Shown: piece by piece, positions 42,746 to 54,700 of the stretch
How positions within the stretch are numbered: position 1 is the first letter of the stretch
Layout: the number at the start of each line of letters is the position of its first letter
Origin: Phymatolithon calcareum
Lineage: Eukaryota; Rhodophyta; Florideophyceae; Hapalidiales
Direction of reading: 5' to 3'
DNA length: 64,000 bases
Assembly: GCA_977006965.1 (NCBI GenBank)
Contig: OZ345384.1
Span: forward strand, 930,001 to 994,000
Notes under the pieces: generated by a model
The model's database searches: none
What the model saw: the letters and a program-made list of their open reading frames with translations, nothing else
Told to the model about the DNA's origin: nothing
Program-made: the position numbers and the translations under genes

Positions 42746-44575
42746 GAAGCACTAAATGATGTCGCGGTCCGCGGCCTCGATGCGCCTAAAAAAGGCCACC
42801 ATTTCATTTCTGCTGGAAGATTTCCGCAAGACACCAACAAGTAAACCACAGCCCTCAATAGCCACTTCCTACCATTCTCACAGACAAGGTCGGTGATACT
42901 GTACCAATCCTCATGAGCAACCTGGAAGAATACCTCGGAAGATATCAACTGACCAAAGAGGAGATTGATATCACTGAAAAAGCTCTAGAGAAGCTACTCT
43001 TCTTCACTATCGTCTTTTACGACGACATGGAATAGACAAGGTGTCAATTGAGGAAATCTGGTCTGTGGACCCCAAGCTTTTCCCTCCGCCCTTTTACGGG
43101 AGAGGGTTTTTGCAGCTAGGGCTACAACGTTAATCCGGGTTACAAGTATTTGAATATATGATCGAAGCTACAACGTAGCTGCGAAAACGCTTCTCCCTTG
43201 CAGTCTCATGAGTGTTACTGAGGGCGTTTAATAAATTCCAAATTCAAAAAAAAAACTTAGAAGCCGAACCATAGAGCTGAACTTGGACCTGATTTCCAAC
43301 CACTTCGAATTGCACACTGCATTCAACAAAACTACCACCGAGTCGACGGCACCGTTGATCACGGTAATTTGTAAAAAATGCAATGGCATCGGCACTCGAC
43401 CTCGTCGTTCTCCTCGCAAGAGGCCGCCCGCAAGCGCAGCTATAGCGTGTCAGAAGTTTGTGTTGGCAAACTAAAGTTTGGAAGTAAGTCTGGGTCACAT
43501 TCTTTTCATCTCTACTTTGTCAAAGTGGTCACTGACGTCCATAATCCATGCATGCTTTTCATCTTGGATTATGAACCTTGTCAGTGTTACACACGGGGTT
43601 GCATTTTTTTGCAAACTACGGTGATCGCGGGTCTCGACACCTGTTTGGTGGTTGTATTCGATACGGTTCGCATTTTAAAATTGCTTTCGATAAATTTCAT
43701 GTTGTGGTCCATTGCTCAGCTTGTTGGATGTGGCTGTTGAGGGTTGTGGAGTTTCTCTTCAATTTTGAAAGAAACAGTCTCTTTTTTAGACAAACCAAGT
43801 CCCTCTGCCACTAGATAATACGATTTATGCCTAAAAACTATCAAGCAAAAAGGACGGATGTGAGAGCCTTTGCAAGGTGCCGTGAAATCATGTCATTCCA
43901 AATTCGCAATATACGTGCACCAGTACCTAATGTTGACATGTTTACTTCAATCACCAGCCCCGTGATATGTCCTGATTTAGCAGGCCAAAAGTTCGCGATG
44001 GTGTTGGGAATTGTTTGCGCAACGGTGAGATGTCATGAAACACATTTGGCTCCACATTTAGTAAATTCACTCAGCAGTGGTTTTCCTCCAATACCTCTTG
44101 CGATGAGACGGCATACTGGCATGAAATTTGTAAGCTGGTGTCGTGCTTGAGCGTGTTTGGGCTATTGTGCAGAGCTATGTGGCGATATGGCAGGAAGTGA
44201 GAGGACAAAGCGGAGATGCAGTAATACACTCTTTGCGTGACTGCGGGAAACCCTACGAATGTTGCGACCTGCGTGCTGGGTTTGCGACAGTATACGCAGA
44301 GTGTTCCTACACTTCTAGTATGGCGTTCCGGGGGAATTGTTTTGGCAATATCTTGATTAAGGAGGATGTGTTGTCTATTCCCTAAATGCGAACGTGACGA
44401 GGCTTGCCATTCGCTTGATCGAGATCGACTAAAAAGCGGGAGCGTGACTTGCTTATGAAATGCTCTTTTTCTCTTCTGCGACATTGTACCAGCTGAGCGA
44501 GTCAGATGGAAAGGTAACTCGATTTCATTGATCTCATTCTGAAGCTTTTTCACTGACATGTTTTTTCTGGCTTCA
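42746..44575 (+). pseudogene. T module copy 2
   Basis: This is the cleaner T copy. Segments in order are ICKKCNGIGTRPRRSPRKRP, GDRGSRHLFGGCIRYGSH, HVVVHCSACWMW, then a continuous frame at 43827-44150 (CREIMSFQIRNIRAPVPNVD, AGQKFAMVLGIVCATVRCHE) and, after a frame change near 44130, VAIWQEVRGQSGDAV to GNILIKEDVLSIP ending at 44385. The first pieces lie in other frames, so the gene is either spliced or decayed. The paired Cys suggest metal binding. Family unknown. Confidence 0.5.
42875..43255 (+). mobile_element. LINE family K 3' fragment inside T2
   Basis: It encodes DKVGDTVPILMSNLEEYLGR to FYDDME and a stop (43032-43034), then the family K 3' UTR and end cgtttaataaattccaaatt plus a run of A. 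T1 has the uninterrupted site (ctaccacttagaagcc, near 31916). No clear target duplication is visible, so a small deletion may have accompanied insertion. Confidence 0.88.
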
Positions 44576-45180
44576 TGCCGACTCGCGGTCCTGCGCTCCA
44601 GCTTCCGTGCACTCTCTGGCAATCGGAGTCACGCGCCGTGCGACATGACCCTCCCCAAGTATCTATCAGCGCTTGCGTCGCGATGCAGATAAAAATAGAG
44701 GAAATTACTTATATACTCACCAAGTTTGCCGTATTTACCAGTATAGTCAATTTGCATGGGTGCACTTACGATATGTCGATTGCAGCGGCCAGGGGCAGCT
44801 TTATTCTTTGCGGGCCTAAAAAATCTAGAAATTTTATTTCAAAATGGAAGACTTGTTGGGCTCTGGGGTTCTAATACTTCCTGCGAAGACCTTTTTGTCC
44901 CTCGTGATTCCTCATCCTGGCCGGTCCCGAAAGTTTCATGTGATAACCGGCTTGTCTGCCCTGTTTTGAGGTTGTAGACTTCCCCTTTTCGTTTCGGCCG
45001 GCGGGTGACGTGGGATATGTCACCCGCCGGTTAAAAAGTGATCAAATTATTCCCCAACATGATGACATTTCGGGCCATTTTTAATCCCCACTGGAGCAAA
45101 ATTGGCCCAGCACGCCTTCAACACAGGGTGATAACTGGTTTGCGTTTCTCCCCGACTTAACATTCCCCTGTCTCCACATA
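44576..45180. other. Block 2-specific spacer with hairpin
   Basis: Block 1 joins T directly to R, while block 2 has this extra stretch of about 600 bp. I see no gene. It includes the perfect hairpin at 44998-45030 and, near 45075-45120, gggccatttt and aaaattggcccagcacg, which recall the MITE-like elements. Confidence 0.55.
44998..45030. repeat. Perfect hairpin, 12-bp GC-rich arms
   Basis: ccggcgggtgac (44998-45009) pairs with gtcacccgccgg (45019-45030) around a nine-base loop. It stands in AT-rich surroundings and is not in a recognised gene. Confidence 0.93.
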
Positions 45181-46560
45181 TGTATGATATGATACTCATG
45201 AGTGCTCAAGAGGATGACGTATCATAGAGTTGCGTTTCCCGCAGCCCCCGTCGCAGCAGAATTGCAAGGAGAAAAATTTACAGTCCCGGCATCCAACTTT
45301 CCAATATTCCCGCACTTGCTCTCGCACCCAGCCAACGAACAGAATGGGCCACAATACTGTACTAATTGCAGCGCTACGCGTCCCGCGTGCAGTCTTATCC
45401 GCGGCGATGCCGATGCCGCCAGATTGACACCCGACGCCCTCGTAACCGCCATCGTCATCACCGCCTTCTTCCTGTTCGACCTTCGTGCCCATCTGCGGGC
45501 ACGCGACGTCGTAGTCGCGTATTTCGTCAAGGCAAGTGACGCGATGCGTCAGTGATCCCCCGTCTTCTCGCGCCGTATGCGACCGCAACACGCGCAACGT
45601 CTTCGCGGTGCATTTCGACCTGACTCTAGGGGAAGACAGTGTCTCACGCACACTGTTAGAAGCTCGTTCAGAACTGACAAACGCGCGCTGTCTACGATCG
45701 CGCATGTACGCTGTGCCGCGCGAGTTTGTGACCTATCGGAGAACAACTACCTCTCTGGTACCGCGCATCTATTAGCGTCCGGCGTGTGGTTCGGCTATTT
45801 CGTCAATCTCTCCAGTGTCGACTATCCCACTGCGCGACTGACGCTCATCCGCCAGCTTCTTGAGAGCCACTACGTGCGAAAACATCGCCTCTCCTTCATC
45901 GAATGGACAAGTACAGATTAATAGAGTTGGAAGAATGTTTGTCGGTTCCGCGCCCGCGTCGGCGCCCGTGGAACGTACGAAATGCGGAGGAGGATATTGC
46001 GACTGGGAGGAATGAGTCGCTCATATTGCGCAACCTGACGTTTCGTTATATAGGGTTCACGATGGCGAAGAGCTCTGAATGGTTCATTTGGCATCGCGAG
46101 TTAGTGGAGTTTCACGTACTTTATGCGCATGTGCGGCGGCTTTTTGGCAGTGTTTTCACTCTCTGATGTGGCGGATGCGCATATTTATGCGAGTGTGGTT
46201 TGGAATGATCGCCATTTCACAGAGAGTGCTTTGGTGTCGAATAGGCACAGCGTTTTTTTGTCGCGCCGAACGGAATCTTTGCGCTCGGCGATGATGGAGT
46301 GTCACGGTAGAGACGGCACCCTTTTTATTTGGATGATTTGGATGAGGAGAGGATACCACTGTTTTGGGATGAGTTGTGGAATAAGCCTGCGTTTTTCAAT
46401 CGCGAGATAGGTGATGAGGGAGAGATGACTAGTTGGGATCGATAAGGAAATGCTTGGTTTGGTGCGTGCGTCTATGAGCTCTGTTCTGAATTGGGAGGGG
46501 AAGGCGATTGAGGAGTTCAAGACAAAGTTTACAATACGACAGTAAACACAGGCTGACTCT
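45181..46560 (+). pseudogene. R module copy D, first half: R1/R2 remnants
   Basis: R1 (AIVITAFFLFDLRAHLRARD, NVFAVHFDLTLGEDSVSRTL) has a short deletion near 45740 that removes part of the ALAYNY segment. R2 follows (ESLILRNLTFRYIGFTMAKS, DVADAHIYASVVWNDRHFTE, later a frame change). TSAD-equivalent STD ends in TAA as in copy B, supporting B and D as sister copies. Confidence 0.5.
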
Positions 46561-46875
46561 TAAAGTGCACTGTTTGATATTTACGTACTCTGTGCTTGGC
46601 TAAGCAAAAAAAAAGTCCTCGCGCCGTGGAAACTTTTCTAGATAGTCTTTGCAGAAAGTTCCTTCGAAAATCGGGACAGCTCCTTAAACGCGGAGTTTAG
46701 GACCACTTCCTGATCTCTTCTTCGCATTTCGAAAACTTTATAGAAAGGCAAGAAAGAGGCTGTACAAAAATCAAAATAAATCAAAGAAAATGGATGAAAT
46801 AAGGAGTGTAGAGCGAGGGGAAAGTTCCATTGTCCGAGTAAACGTCGAACGCCATGCAACTCCCCGTTCATCGCG

Positions 46876-47115
46876 ATGATGAAGTTTGCATGGCGCTCCT
46901 GCCTTGCGCTCCTTTTTCTCTTTCGCTTTACTCCATTCGACCTCGGCTGGTTCTACGAATCCGATCACCGCTGCTCCATCTTTATGACCCTACATGAGTT
47001 CCGCCGCTGCGAGAACGTCCTGCGCGCTCACGTAATGGGGGCAAAAACAGAGCACCTCCCGCAGGGCTCGAACCCGCGACCAACAGATATCTATGTCTTG
47101 CTTAAACAAAGCTGA
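46876..47115 (+). pseudogene. R module copy D: secreted protein start (R3)
   Basis: The 79-codon frame is almost identical to 35191-35430 (signal peptide MKFAWRSCLALLFLFRFTPF; one change in the next residues, DLGWF for ALGWF). Conservation of both the frame and the adjoining tRNA-like sequence shows recent duplication of the whole stretch. Confidence 0.5.
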
Positions 47116-47130
47116 TCTCAGACCAGGCGT
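47049..47130 (-). other. tRNA-like T-arm sequence, second copy
   Basis: It is identical to 35364-35445 over the T-arm. It was duplicated with the block and again lacks a complete cloverleaf. Confidence 0.3.
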
Positions 47131-47876
47131 CTGCCGGTCGACGTCCTGGCGCGGCGACCGTGCATTAACACGGAAAGTCTTCTTGATGCGCGTGTGCCAG
47201 CAGGAGACCGAGTGTGTTTGCAAAGCACTCACGCGCAAGCCGCGAGACAAGGTAGAGCGGATAATGAAGGACGTGTTGCGCGTGCGGGGTGGGGCAACGC
47301 GCTGCGGGATGAAATGCGCTTCGGAGGGAAAAGGCATACGTGCGGTCGGTGGACAAATTGAAGTCTTCGTTGACATGTGCAGAGTTGCTGCGGTTTATCG
47401 TGGGTGGGCGTGGGGGGGAGGGTGGACGTGCGTTCGCAATTTGGCAACCCGCTCTACCGCAAGGCTGCATCCCATGGGAAGGACAACGCGCAGGTGCACC
47501 GCCTGCTCTCGCCTTTGTGTCTGCGCAAAGCGCGCAAGTTTCGCGTCGAAACGCGGGAAAGTAATTGAGGAGAATGAAGATTCACTTTGATCGCGTCATG
47601 GGGACAAAGTCGAAGTTGCGAACGAAGCGGATATTAGTAACGTGCACAAATAGCTAGGGGAGGTTAAGAAGGTTGCCAATTGGATGTGCGAGAGGTGCGG
47701 AGGGAGGTTGCGAGGGTGTGAGGGAGGTGGATAAAGTTAAGAGGAAAATAGCTGGCAAAGTGGTGGAGTGGAGCTACCACCGCGATATACTGGCGGATGA
47801 GAAGAAGAGGATTGTGGATTCGTTTCGAAGTATGTCGAAACGGGTTGTTGCGTGGCAAGAAAAGAATTGCAAGTAG
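47093..47876 (+). pseudogene. R module copy D: Cys-rich region and coiled-coil tail
   Basis: It corresponds to 35408-36191. The 165-codon frame (47093-47590) is intact and differs from copy B by a handful of residues. The coiled-coil tail (EVDKVKRKIAGKVVEWSY to RVVAWQEKNCK, stop near 47874) lies in another frame. Confidence 0.45.
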
Positions 47877-48486
47877 AGTGTTCTGCGAATGGGTAACTGG
47901 TAAATCGTTCTTCTAATAACCCCTTGGAACTTGTTGCCTGCAAGCTCAAAATGCATTCTGACCTCATCACGAACTCCCACCCAGCCGCTCATTCTCATCG
48001 TGTGTCTTGACTTGAATACTGTTCCCATCCAGTGAGAATGAGCACCCGGAATAATTCAATTTTGCCTCTCCGCGCCTCTGCTCCGCAGCTAAAACTGCTT
48101 GTCTTAAATTGCCCACTCACTTCTTCCCCCCTTCGTACAACAGATTTACATTCACATTCCAGTGCCTATCATATGTGACCCCAGAATCAGCCCTCTTGCC
48201 AATTGAATGTCTTGATTCTGGTTTTCATCGTGCTGTCATTATTTGCGTTGAATTCTTGCAAGCGTTTTTACCGTGCGATTGGGCTCAAAGAATAATTTTA
48301 GGAAATAAGTGCTGCCTAAGTCTTTCCGCCTTATCCGAATCACGCGTTGCCCGCGCACTCTGCCATCCGCAACCTTCGGTACGCCACCCACCTGCATGCG
48401 GCGGTTTCCGCACCGGAGCACTCTACGGCCACCATTCGTCATGTTGACGATCACCAGTTGCGAATTGCCTTCTATTTCACCTACAT

Positions 48487-48575
48487 AGGCACTCGCCGTC
48501 CGCCATGGCCTATTGTCCGAGCAAATGTTGCCAACATTTGCTCGGACAATAGGGCATGGCGGACGGCGAGTGCCT
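48487..48575. repeat. Long palindrome, 44-bp arms (block 2 copy)
   Basis: It has the same sequence as 36826-36914, including the single arm mismatch, so the palindrome predates the block duplication and has not been edited since. Confidence 0.95.
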
Positions 48576-48616
48576 AGTTGCTTGGCGTCCAACATTATGT
48601 TGGACGCCAAGCAACT
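48576..48616. repeat. Adjacent perfect palindrome (block 2 copy)
   Basis: It is identical to 36915-36955 and directly follows the long palindrome. Confidence 0.97.
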
Positions 48617-49211
48617 CGTCGTTCATCGCGATGACGTCTCCATGACGCGCCTGACTAGCGCTCCTTTTCTTCTTTTATTTGCCTTCATTCGCCCTCGGCT
48701 CTTTCTACCAATCCGACCACCTTGGCTCCTTCCACTGCAGCCACGCCACCGACTACGGTCGCGTCAAATTCACCACCCTGCACAAGTTCCGCCGCTGCTC
48801 GAACTTCCAGCACGCGCACCAGTCCGTGCGTGTGCCGGTCGCTGTCGTGGCGTGCCGACCACTTGTTCGCGCGGCGGTACTTCCCGGTCCAAGTCGCACA
48901 TTCGTAATGTGGGTAAGTGGCTGGGCGAAATGAATAAGATTTCGCGGTGGATGCGGGTCGTGCAGGACGATTCGGTGCAGGTAAGGTTCTACCAGACGGA
49001 CTTCGGCGAGGTGAGACGGGAGGTTGCGAGAGGAGAGAGGGAGGTGGATGACGTTAAGAGGAAAATTGCGGGCAAGGGGGTGGAGAGGAGTTACTACCTC
49101 GATAGGCCGGCGGATGAGAAGAAGAGGCTTGTGGATAATGTGAGGAGTTTGGCGAAAAGGGTTGTCGCTTGGCAGGGGAAGAACTGCAAGAAGAGTGTAG
49201 GATGCCACTAA
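48617..49211 (+). pseudogene. R module copy D: second R3-like unit, complete
   Basis: A signal-peptide-like stretch after a TGA (LALLFFFYLPSFALGSFYQS) is followed by KFTTLHKFRRCSNFQHAHQS. After a frame change come NVGKWLGEMNKISRWMRVVQ and a coiled-coil tail (DVKRKIAGKGVERSYYLDRP, RVVAWQGKNCKKSVGCH, stop at 49209-49211). The layout suggests a small secreted protein with a helical C-terminus. The inverted fragment at 8470-9043 is a relative of the same tail. Confidence 0.5.
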
Positions 49212-49490
49212 TCTTCATCCGCTCTCTTTCGGGAAGAGTAAGGTGCACTCGCATGGATTTTTCGCGCGCAATTCACAAACGAGTCACATGAGCGAACGGT
49301 CCTTGCAATACGAAAGTAGTTTGAGGAACGTGTGGGTCACGGAGTTTCCGGGCGATGACAAGCAACATCGATAATGCGCACACTTTTTCTTCTCACTGCC
49401 AACCCATGTATTCTCTTTGAGATCGAATTGACGAATGCGCGTCTGCAGGAAGTCGTTTTTTCTAGAATATGCAAAGTCCTTCTAGCATTG

Positions 49491-50022
49491 TCCACCACTC
49501 TCAGAAGTAGTAGTGTGTCGTCTTCGACCAGGGATGGAAAAAAATTTGCAGAGCATGGACGCCAAAAGAGGGACTGATGGAAAGTTGAAACGGACCAGGG
49601 GCGATGACGTAGTTGACATACACATGTGACAATTTAGCCAAATTGCATGCCGTTGCCGCTGTTGGCAGTGCATGCTGTCGTAGTGACCTGATGCTTGCAC
49701 GATGCCTTCATAGACACATGTGATTTTGCTTATCATGATCATCATGCTGAAGAACAAAGCGCACATCTTTTTCACTACGTATTATTGTTGCCTTATGAGC
49801 AGTGTTTGTCATGTGTACCTGTATATTCTGTGTGCCTTTGGCAAAACGACATTTCCTCTAGTGGGACTTGCAGACCTTCAAGGGCCAAAGTGCCATCCAC
49901 TTTATATATCGTTAGCGAGATGGACTGTGGACTACTCCTATGCCTGATGTGTCGCCAAAGATTGGTTCTGGCTTCTTTCTGACGCATTATACCAGTCCCT
50001 GGCCGACCGGGCGACGTCTTTC
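49491..50022. other. No recognisable gene
   Basis: Only short frames without motifs are present between the end of R module D and the next LINE. Confidence 0.5.
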
Positions 50023-51062
50023 GTTTGCAACGACTAAAGAAAGCAAGGACGGTCGTGTATCAGTTGCGTACACTGGGAGTATTCAAGAAAGGGCTAAATA
50101 TTCAGAAGTGTATACAAATATACAAGGTGTTAGTACAGCCACACTGGGAGTACGCAATGCACTCATCGCTCTGGACAGAAGACGTACAAAAGGCCGTCAA
50201 GGGAGTAGAACTAGCATTCTTCAACCAAGTATTCGGACCACTGGCCCTAGGAAGGACGGATAGGCTCCGTCTTCTGTGCCGGATCCAAACTGCCCAATAT
50301 CGACGAGAAAATTTTGGACTCAAAATGCTGAGAAGGACCAAGGCGAAAGAACGTATGTATTTAAATGAAGCGCCTGAAAGAAGAAGCAATCATGAATAGC
50401 AGTACACAAGGAAAGAATCATCGCGATGGAGACCAGGGAGCAGCTTGGTGAGGCTGTAATACATATTCAAACAAACCAATTATCGCAAACATTTCGATGC
50501 AAATTTCTGGCAATGGAAGTAGACCGCCTTGAATCGAAGCAGAAAGGATGATTTCATAAGACAAGACAAGAGAATTGCGAGCAATCCTCAAGTTCCCTAA
50601 GGTGAAGCACAGGCACCTCGCGCTGCATTGTGCCTGTGGCAGATTTATACAGATGCAAACAACAAGTATGGCTGAAGAATTCGGCACCAGTGCTAGAGAG
50701 CATATGGAGACCCTTGAACGCACGCTAGCAGGGTAGGACCACGAAGGAGAAAAAAGACTGGAAGCAGAAAAGGCGTTATATGAGCTCTTAATATTTAGCA
50801 AGACACTCATAGAACGCATGGTGAACGTATAAGGCCAATATTGATTCGCAGAAGGCAAGGCGAAATGCGACTGAACCCAAGCCCAAACAATCCCGTAGAG
50901 GACTGAAGTAAGATTCCCTTGGATCCTAAGATTTCCCGTCCGCCCTTCTGGTGAGCGTATCGTGAGCTGCACAAAGGTAGGAAGCATCAAAGGACGCATT
51001 GCCCATATCTTCGGAAGTCTGTGAGGCTTTTAAATAAACTTGGACTAAAAAAACATACAACT
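50023..51062 (+). mobile_element. LINE family H, 5'-truncated copy
   Basis: The insert starts within the RT (QRLKKARTVVYQLRTLGVFK), continues through VQPHWEYAMHSSLWTEDVQK and becomes decayed after a TAG at 50397. It ends with the family H 3' UTR (aatcccgtagaggactga, tctgtgaggcttttaaataa) and a run of A. A short repeat gtctttc at 50016-50022 and 51063-51069 may be the target duplication. Confidence 0.85.
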
Positions 51063-51069
51063 GTCTTTC

Positions 51070-51791
51070 TTGAATTGCGCACTCGATTTACAATCCGGTG
51101 CCCACGTTAGCCCATTGTCAGCGCTCTTGCCCACTCAATGTTTTCATTACATTACTTTTGTCTTCTAGCAATCCTTTAGCTTCTTCCTGAACCTGGAGGC
51201 ATTCCCTGTTCCTGTGCTGTGTTGCATCTGACATAACAATGCACCTCTACGAGTATTTGTCTATTATTTTGCTTTATTATATGTGAGTAAAAGCTGTTGA
51301 CGTAAAAGGACAGGAAGTGCGCGCGGGGCAAGAGCACTACTCCTTCACCTACTAAGTGTCATAGACATGTTGAATCCGCACAGTGGGTGTGGCCAAAAGT
51401 GTAGTTTCTGCCTCGTCGTATGTGACCTAGTGATTTATCACCTCCGATATGCTAACAGAACTACAGTGCTTGGGAAAGAGAATGGCGGGGAGCCACATGA
51501 TCATCATTTTGCGCTGCATTCTTTCATGAACTGACGGATCATCTTATACGGTACATGAAACTGAACGGGGTACAGGAGATTCAACAATATGGGGAAATAC
51601 TCACATGGAAGCTATTCAGGGCGCGAGGCAGCGGGGATGACTGCACTGAAACACGAACTCTTCTGATTTCTCTAAGAGATGCGCTCAAAAAGAAGACGTT
51701 TTGAGCTTTTCATTGCTAGCGCGGAAACAAGCAGAGTTTTTGCGTTTGCAATATATGGAAGACAAGGGTCGTTCAGCATTTGTTTTTAGAT
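51070..51791. other. No recognisable gene
   Basis: I found no frame with motifs between the LINE and the end of the NB-ARC/WD40 pseudogene. Part of it may be 3' flank of that gene. Confidence 0.5.
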
Positions 51792-54700
51792 TCACACTTT
51801 CAAATTACGCATCGCCACTGCCCCACTTTCCAGTCCTGCGACAAACAACCTTTTCGTCTCATTGTACCTCCACGACAAAACGCGAGACGGCAGAGTCCCG
51901 AGAATTGTGTCTTCCATTGGTACATTTGAATACACATCGGAAAATCGACAGTACAGTTCTGCCGGATATGGAGGAAAAGATTCGGGCCAAAGGTGCGGTG
52001 TTTCTTGTCGACAACTACGAATGATATTTTCCGCCTCCTCGTGTGTCATCTCGCGTCTTGCGCCGCTGTCATCTTTTATCGGCGTCTCACCTTCCGAATC
52101 GCTCACTTGTTTTGATTGAAAAACGATTGTTCTGTTCACGCGATTCCAAATGATGACTGCGCCATACAAGTCTCGGGACACGACGTAGGATCCGTCACCG
52201 CTCTCAGAGAGCGTCCTAATCCATGCCGTGTGCCCCAGCAGCGCATTTCCAATCAGAACCCCTGAAGTAGCATCCCATATGCGAACAGTTCTGTCCACGG
52301 ATCCCGAGAGAATCCGCTGACCGTCCGAGCTGAACGACACACACAACACCGAGTCAGAGTGTCCTACCAGATGAGCCCCAATTTGCTTCAATTTCTCTGC
52401 GTCCCAGCGGAAAACTGTTTTGTCGATTGATCCGGAGACTAAATATCGCCCGTCACGACTGAACGAACATTAGTGTGCCCTTCCAGTGGACGACCAATCT
52501 GATTGCCGGTACGCGAGTCCCACAATTGTACCGTCCCGTCATCCGACCCAGACGCAACGCGAAGCCAGTCGTGGCCTACCCCAACGGCCCATACATCAGC
52601 AGAATTTCCATATTTCCGTTCCTTCCCTTCCGCTTCCACACGCGTGTCCCAAATACGTATATTATCATCTTCTGACCAGGAAATTATGCATTCGCCATCA
52701 CGAGTAAACGAGACACTTGTCACTCGGCTGTCCATATCTGAGGATGTCCAGATATTTCTTCCAGTGTTCACGTTCCACAACCGAGCAGTACGATCCCACG
52801 ATCCAGACGCGAGTAGTTGTCCGACTGGATTGAACGTGACACAGTCAACCACTTCTGTGTGTCCTTTAAACGGACCACCGACACATGTCCACGTTGTAGT
52901 GTTCCATACTCGAATTGTTTCGTCCGCTGACCCTGTCGCCAACAGATCATCTGTGGTCGCTCGCACTGAACGCAACGGAAGCAATCCTTTCTTCGTGCGC
53001 GCTGAAATCTTCGAGGACAGTTGGACCGTTGCTACTGTTCATAACTTTGAGTGGTCCATCATACAGTCCGATTGCAACGTATTGATCGTCAATAGAAACA
53101 GCAACACAATAAACAGCGCTTTTCCGAAGGACTTCTTCGATCTCCATGCCTCTGTTCGGGTCCCAAATCTTCAATGTGCCATCATCAGAGCATGCGAATA
53201 TCTTCGAACCGTCGTTCCATACAGCAATGCCGGTTACAACCTTGCTGTGCCCTTCGAGAACATGAGCTGGCGACTCGGCCGACTCCCATTCCCACACAAC
53301 GACCGATTTGTCATACGAACTTGAAACAATTCGGTTTGATCCAGCGGCAAATGTCACGCAGGTTACGAATCCCGAATGTCCTTTCAAACGCTTAACGATA
53401 TCACCGGTGAATGCATCTGCTACAACAACATCATGTCCTGCTCCTGCTGCAATAAAGCGACCGCAAGGAGAGCAATCAACTCCCCAGCAACCACGTCCCA
53501 CCGGAATCTCCATTATCAGAGCGCTCCGCGGGTCAGGGAAAAACGGCGTAAAAGGCACCAGGTACTGCAATGGTGTGTGGGCTTCGACGCTCTTCAAGTA
53601 GGATCTCACGACAGCGCTGTCCGTCCGAAAAATAAACAGGCGCCCGCACACTTGCAACAGAAACGATCGCTTTCCTTCCGCTACTCTTCCCCCATATCCA
53701 CTCAAATTCCCGACTGAGTCCGAGTGGAAACACGTCTTCGCCAAGAGTCATCAAACACTCAAAGTCCGACTTCAGTGACAAGATACCACCGATTTCAAAT
53801 CGAAGATGCGTCTATCTCGCATCCAGAAGAAGAGCGGCAAGTTCGGTACCCAGATTTGCACAGACCAAGTGTCTGGCAAGATTCTCATGAATGTGCTTGT
53901 CCTGTGGAACAGTCCACCACGACCTCGGTGTTCACGCCAACAACGAATGCTCAAATGAAGTATCTTGCCCATCCAAGAATGGATCGTCAAATCCGCTCCA
54001 CAATGGTTCCAGATACCCGTTGAGAAGCCGCGTATGCCATTGCGAGCACGTCTTTATTTTCTCGGCCTGTCTTCTGCAATAATACAGGTGGAGATCATGA
54101 AGCTGGAGACCGCCTTCTTTTCCCGGCCCTTGTTTAGATTCCCGAAACGTGAGAGTACAGAGACTCAGCCCGCTGAGAAGACGTACGACAGCCAGCGCAC
54201 TGTAGTTGTCGATCTTCCACATCCGACCCAGCACGTAAACGGAAACCCACGCCTGGTGTCTCAACACACAGAGACTTTCGTAAAGCTGAGCGATCGTGCG
54301 GTCAGTAACAAGACCATGTCTTCTCTTAAGCTTCACGAATTCAGGTTCTAGGAATTTCAGGCTCAGGGATATTCCTGCGTTCAAGCTTGACCCTGCTGGA
54401 ACTTGCTCTTCGCCAAGTTTAAACCTCTGTTTCACCAGTTGTGAAGCATACGCGTCGCAAGCACATTCCAAAACGCCATATTCCGATGTGAGAAAAGCAA
54501 GAGCGCTTCCAGTGACAGCTAGAGCCAGTGGCAGCCCCCCCCAAATGGAGAGAATTGTCGCGACACTCCACCAAAGGCCACCGGTGGGGTCTCGAGGAGC
54601 TTTCTGTGTTTCATCTTGTGTCGCATATGTCATGAATATGCTCTGGGAAACGGCCCCAAGCGTGTCTCTGGCGGCAAAGTCAACCTTGCATCCTGCAGAG

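Larger units (their letters stand above)
40931..49490 (+). repeat. Segmental duplication, block 2
   Basis: Block 2 repeats block 1 in order and orientation: R module C (40931-42745), T module (42746-44575) and R module D (45181-49490). It differs by a LINE K insert inside T (42875-43255) and an extra stretch between T and D (44576-45180), and retains 2.3 kb of R sequence lost from block 1. R copies B and D are nearly identical over about 3.5 kb, with visible differences of about 1-3 per 60-base line. Confidence 0.85.

Noticed and set aside
44071-44622. Minus-strand frame of 183 codons over T2
   Set aside because: Part of it is open in T1 as well, but T1 stops early and the plus-strand T segments are better conserved. 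I left it uncalled rather than decide the strand from two copies.
52503-53324. Plus-strand frame of 273 codons
   Set aside because: It is antisense to the WD40 repeats, whose periodic GH...WD pattern is unmistakable on the minus strand.
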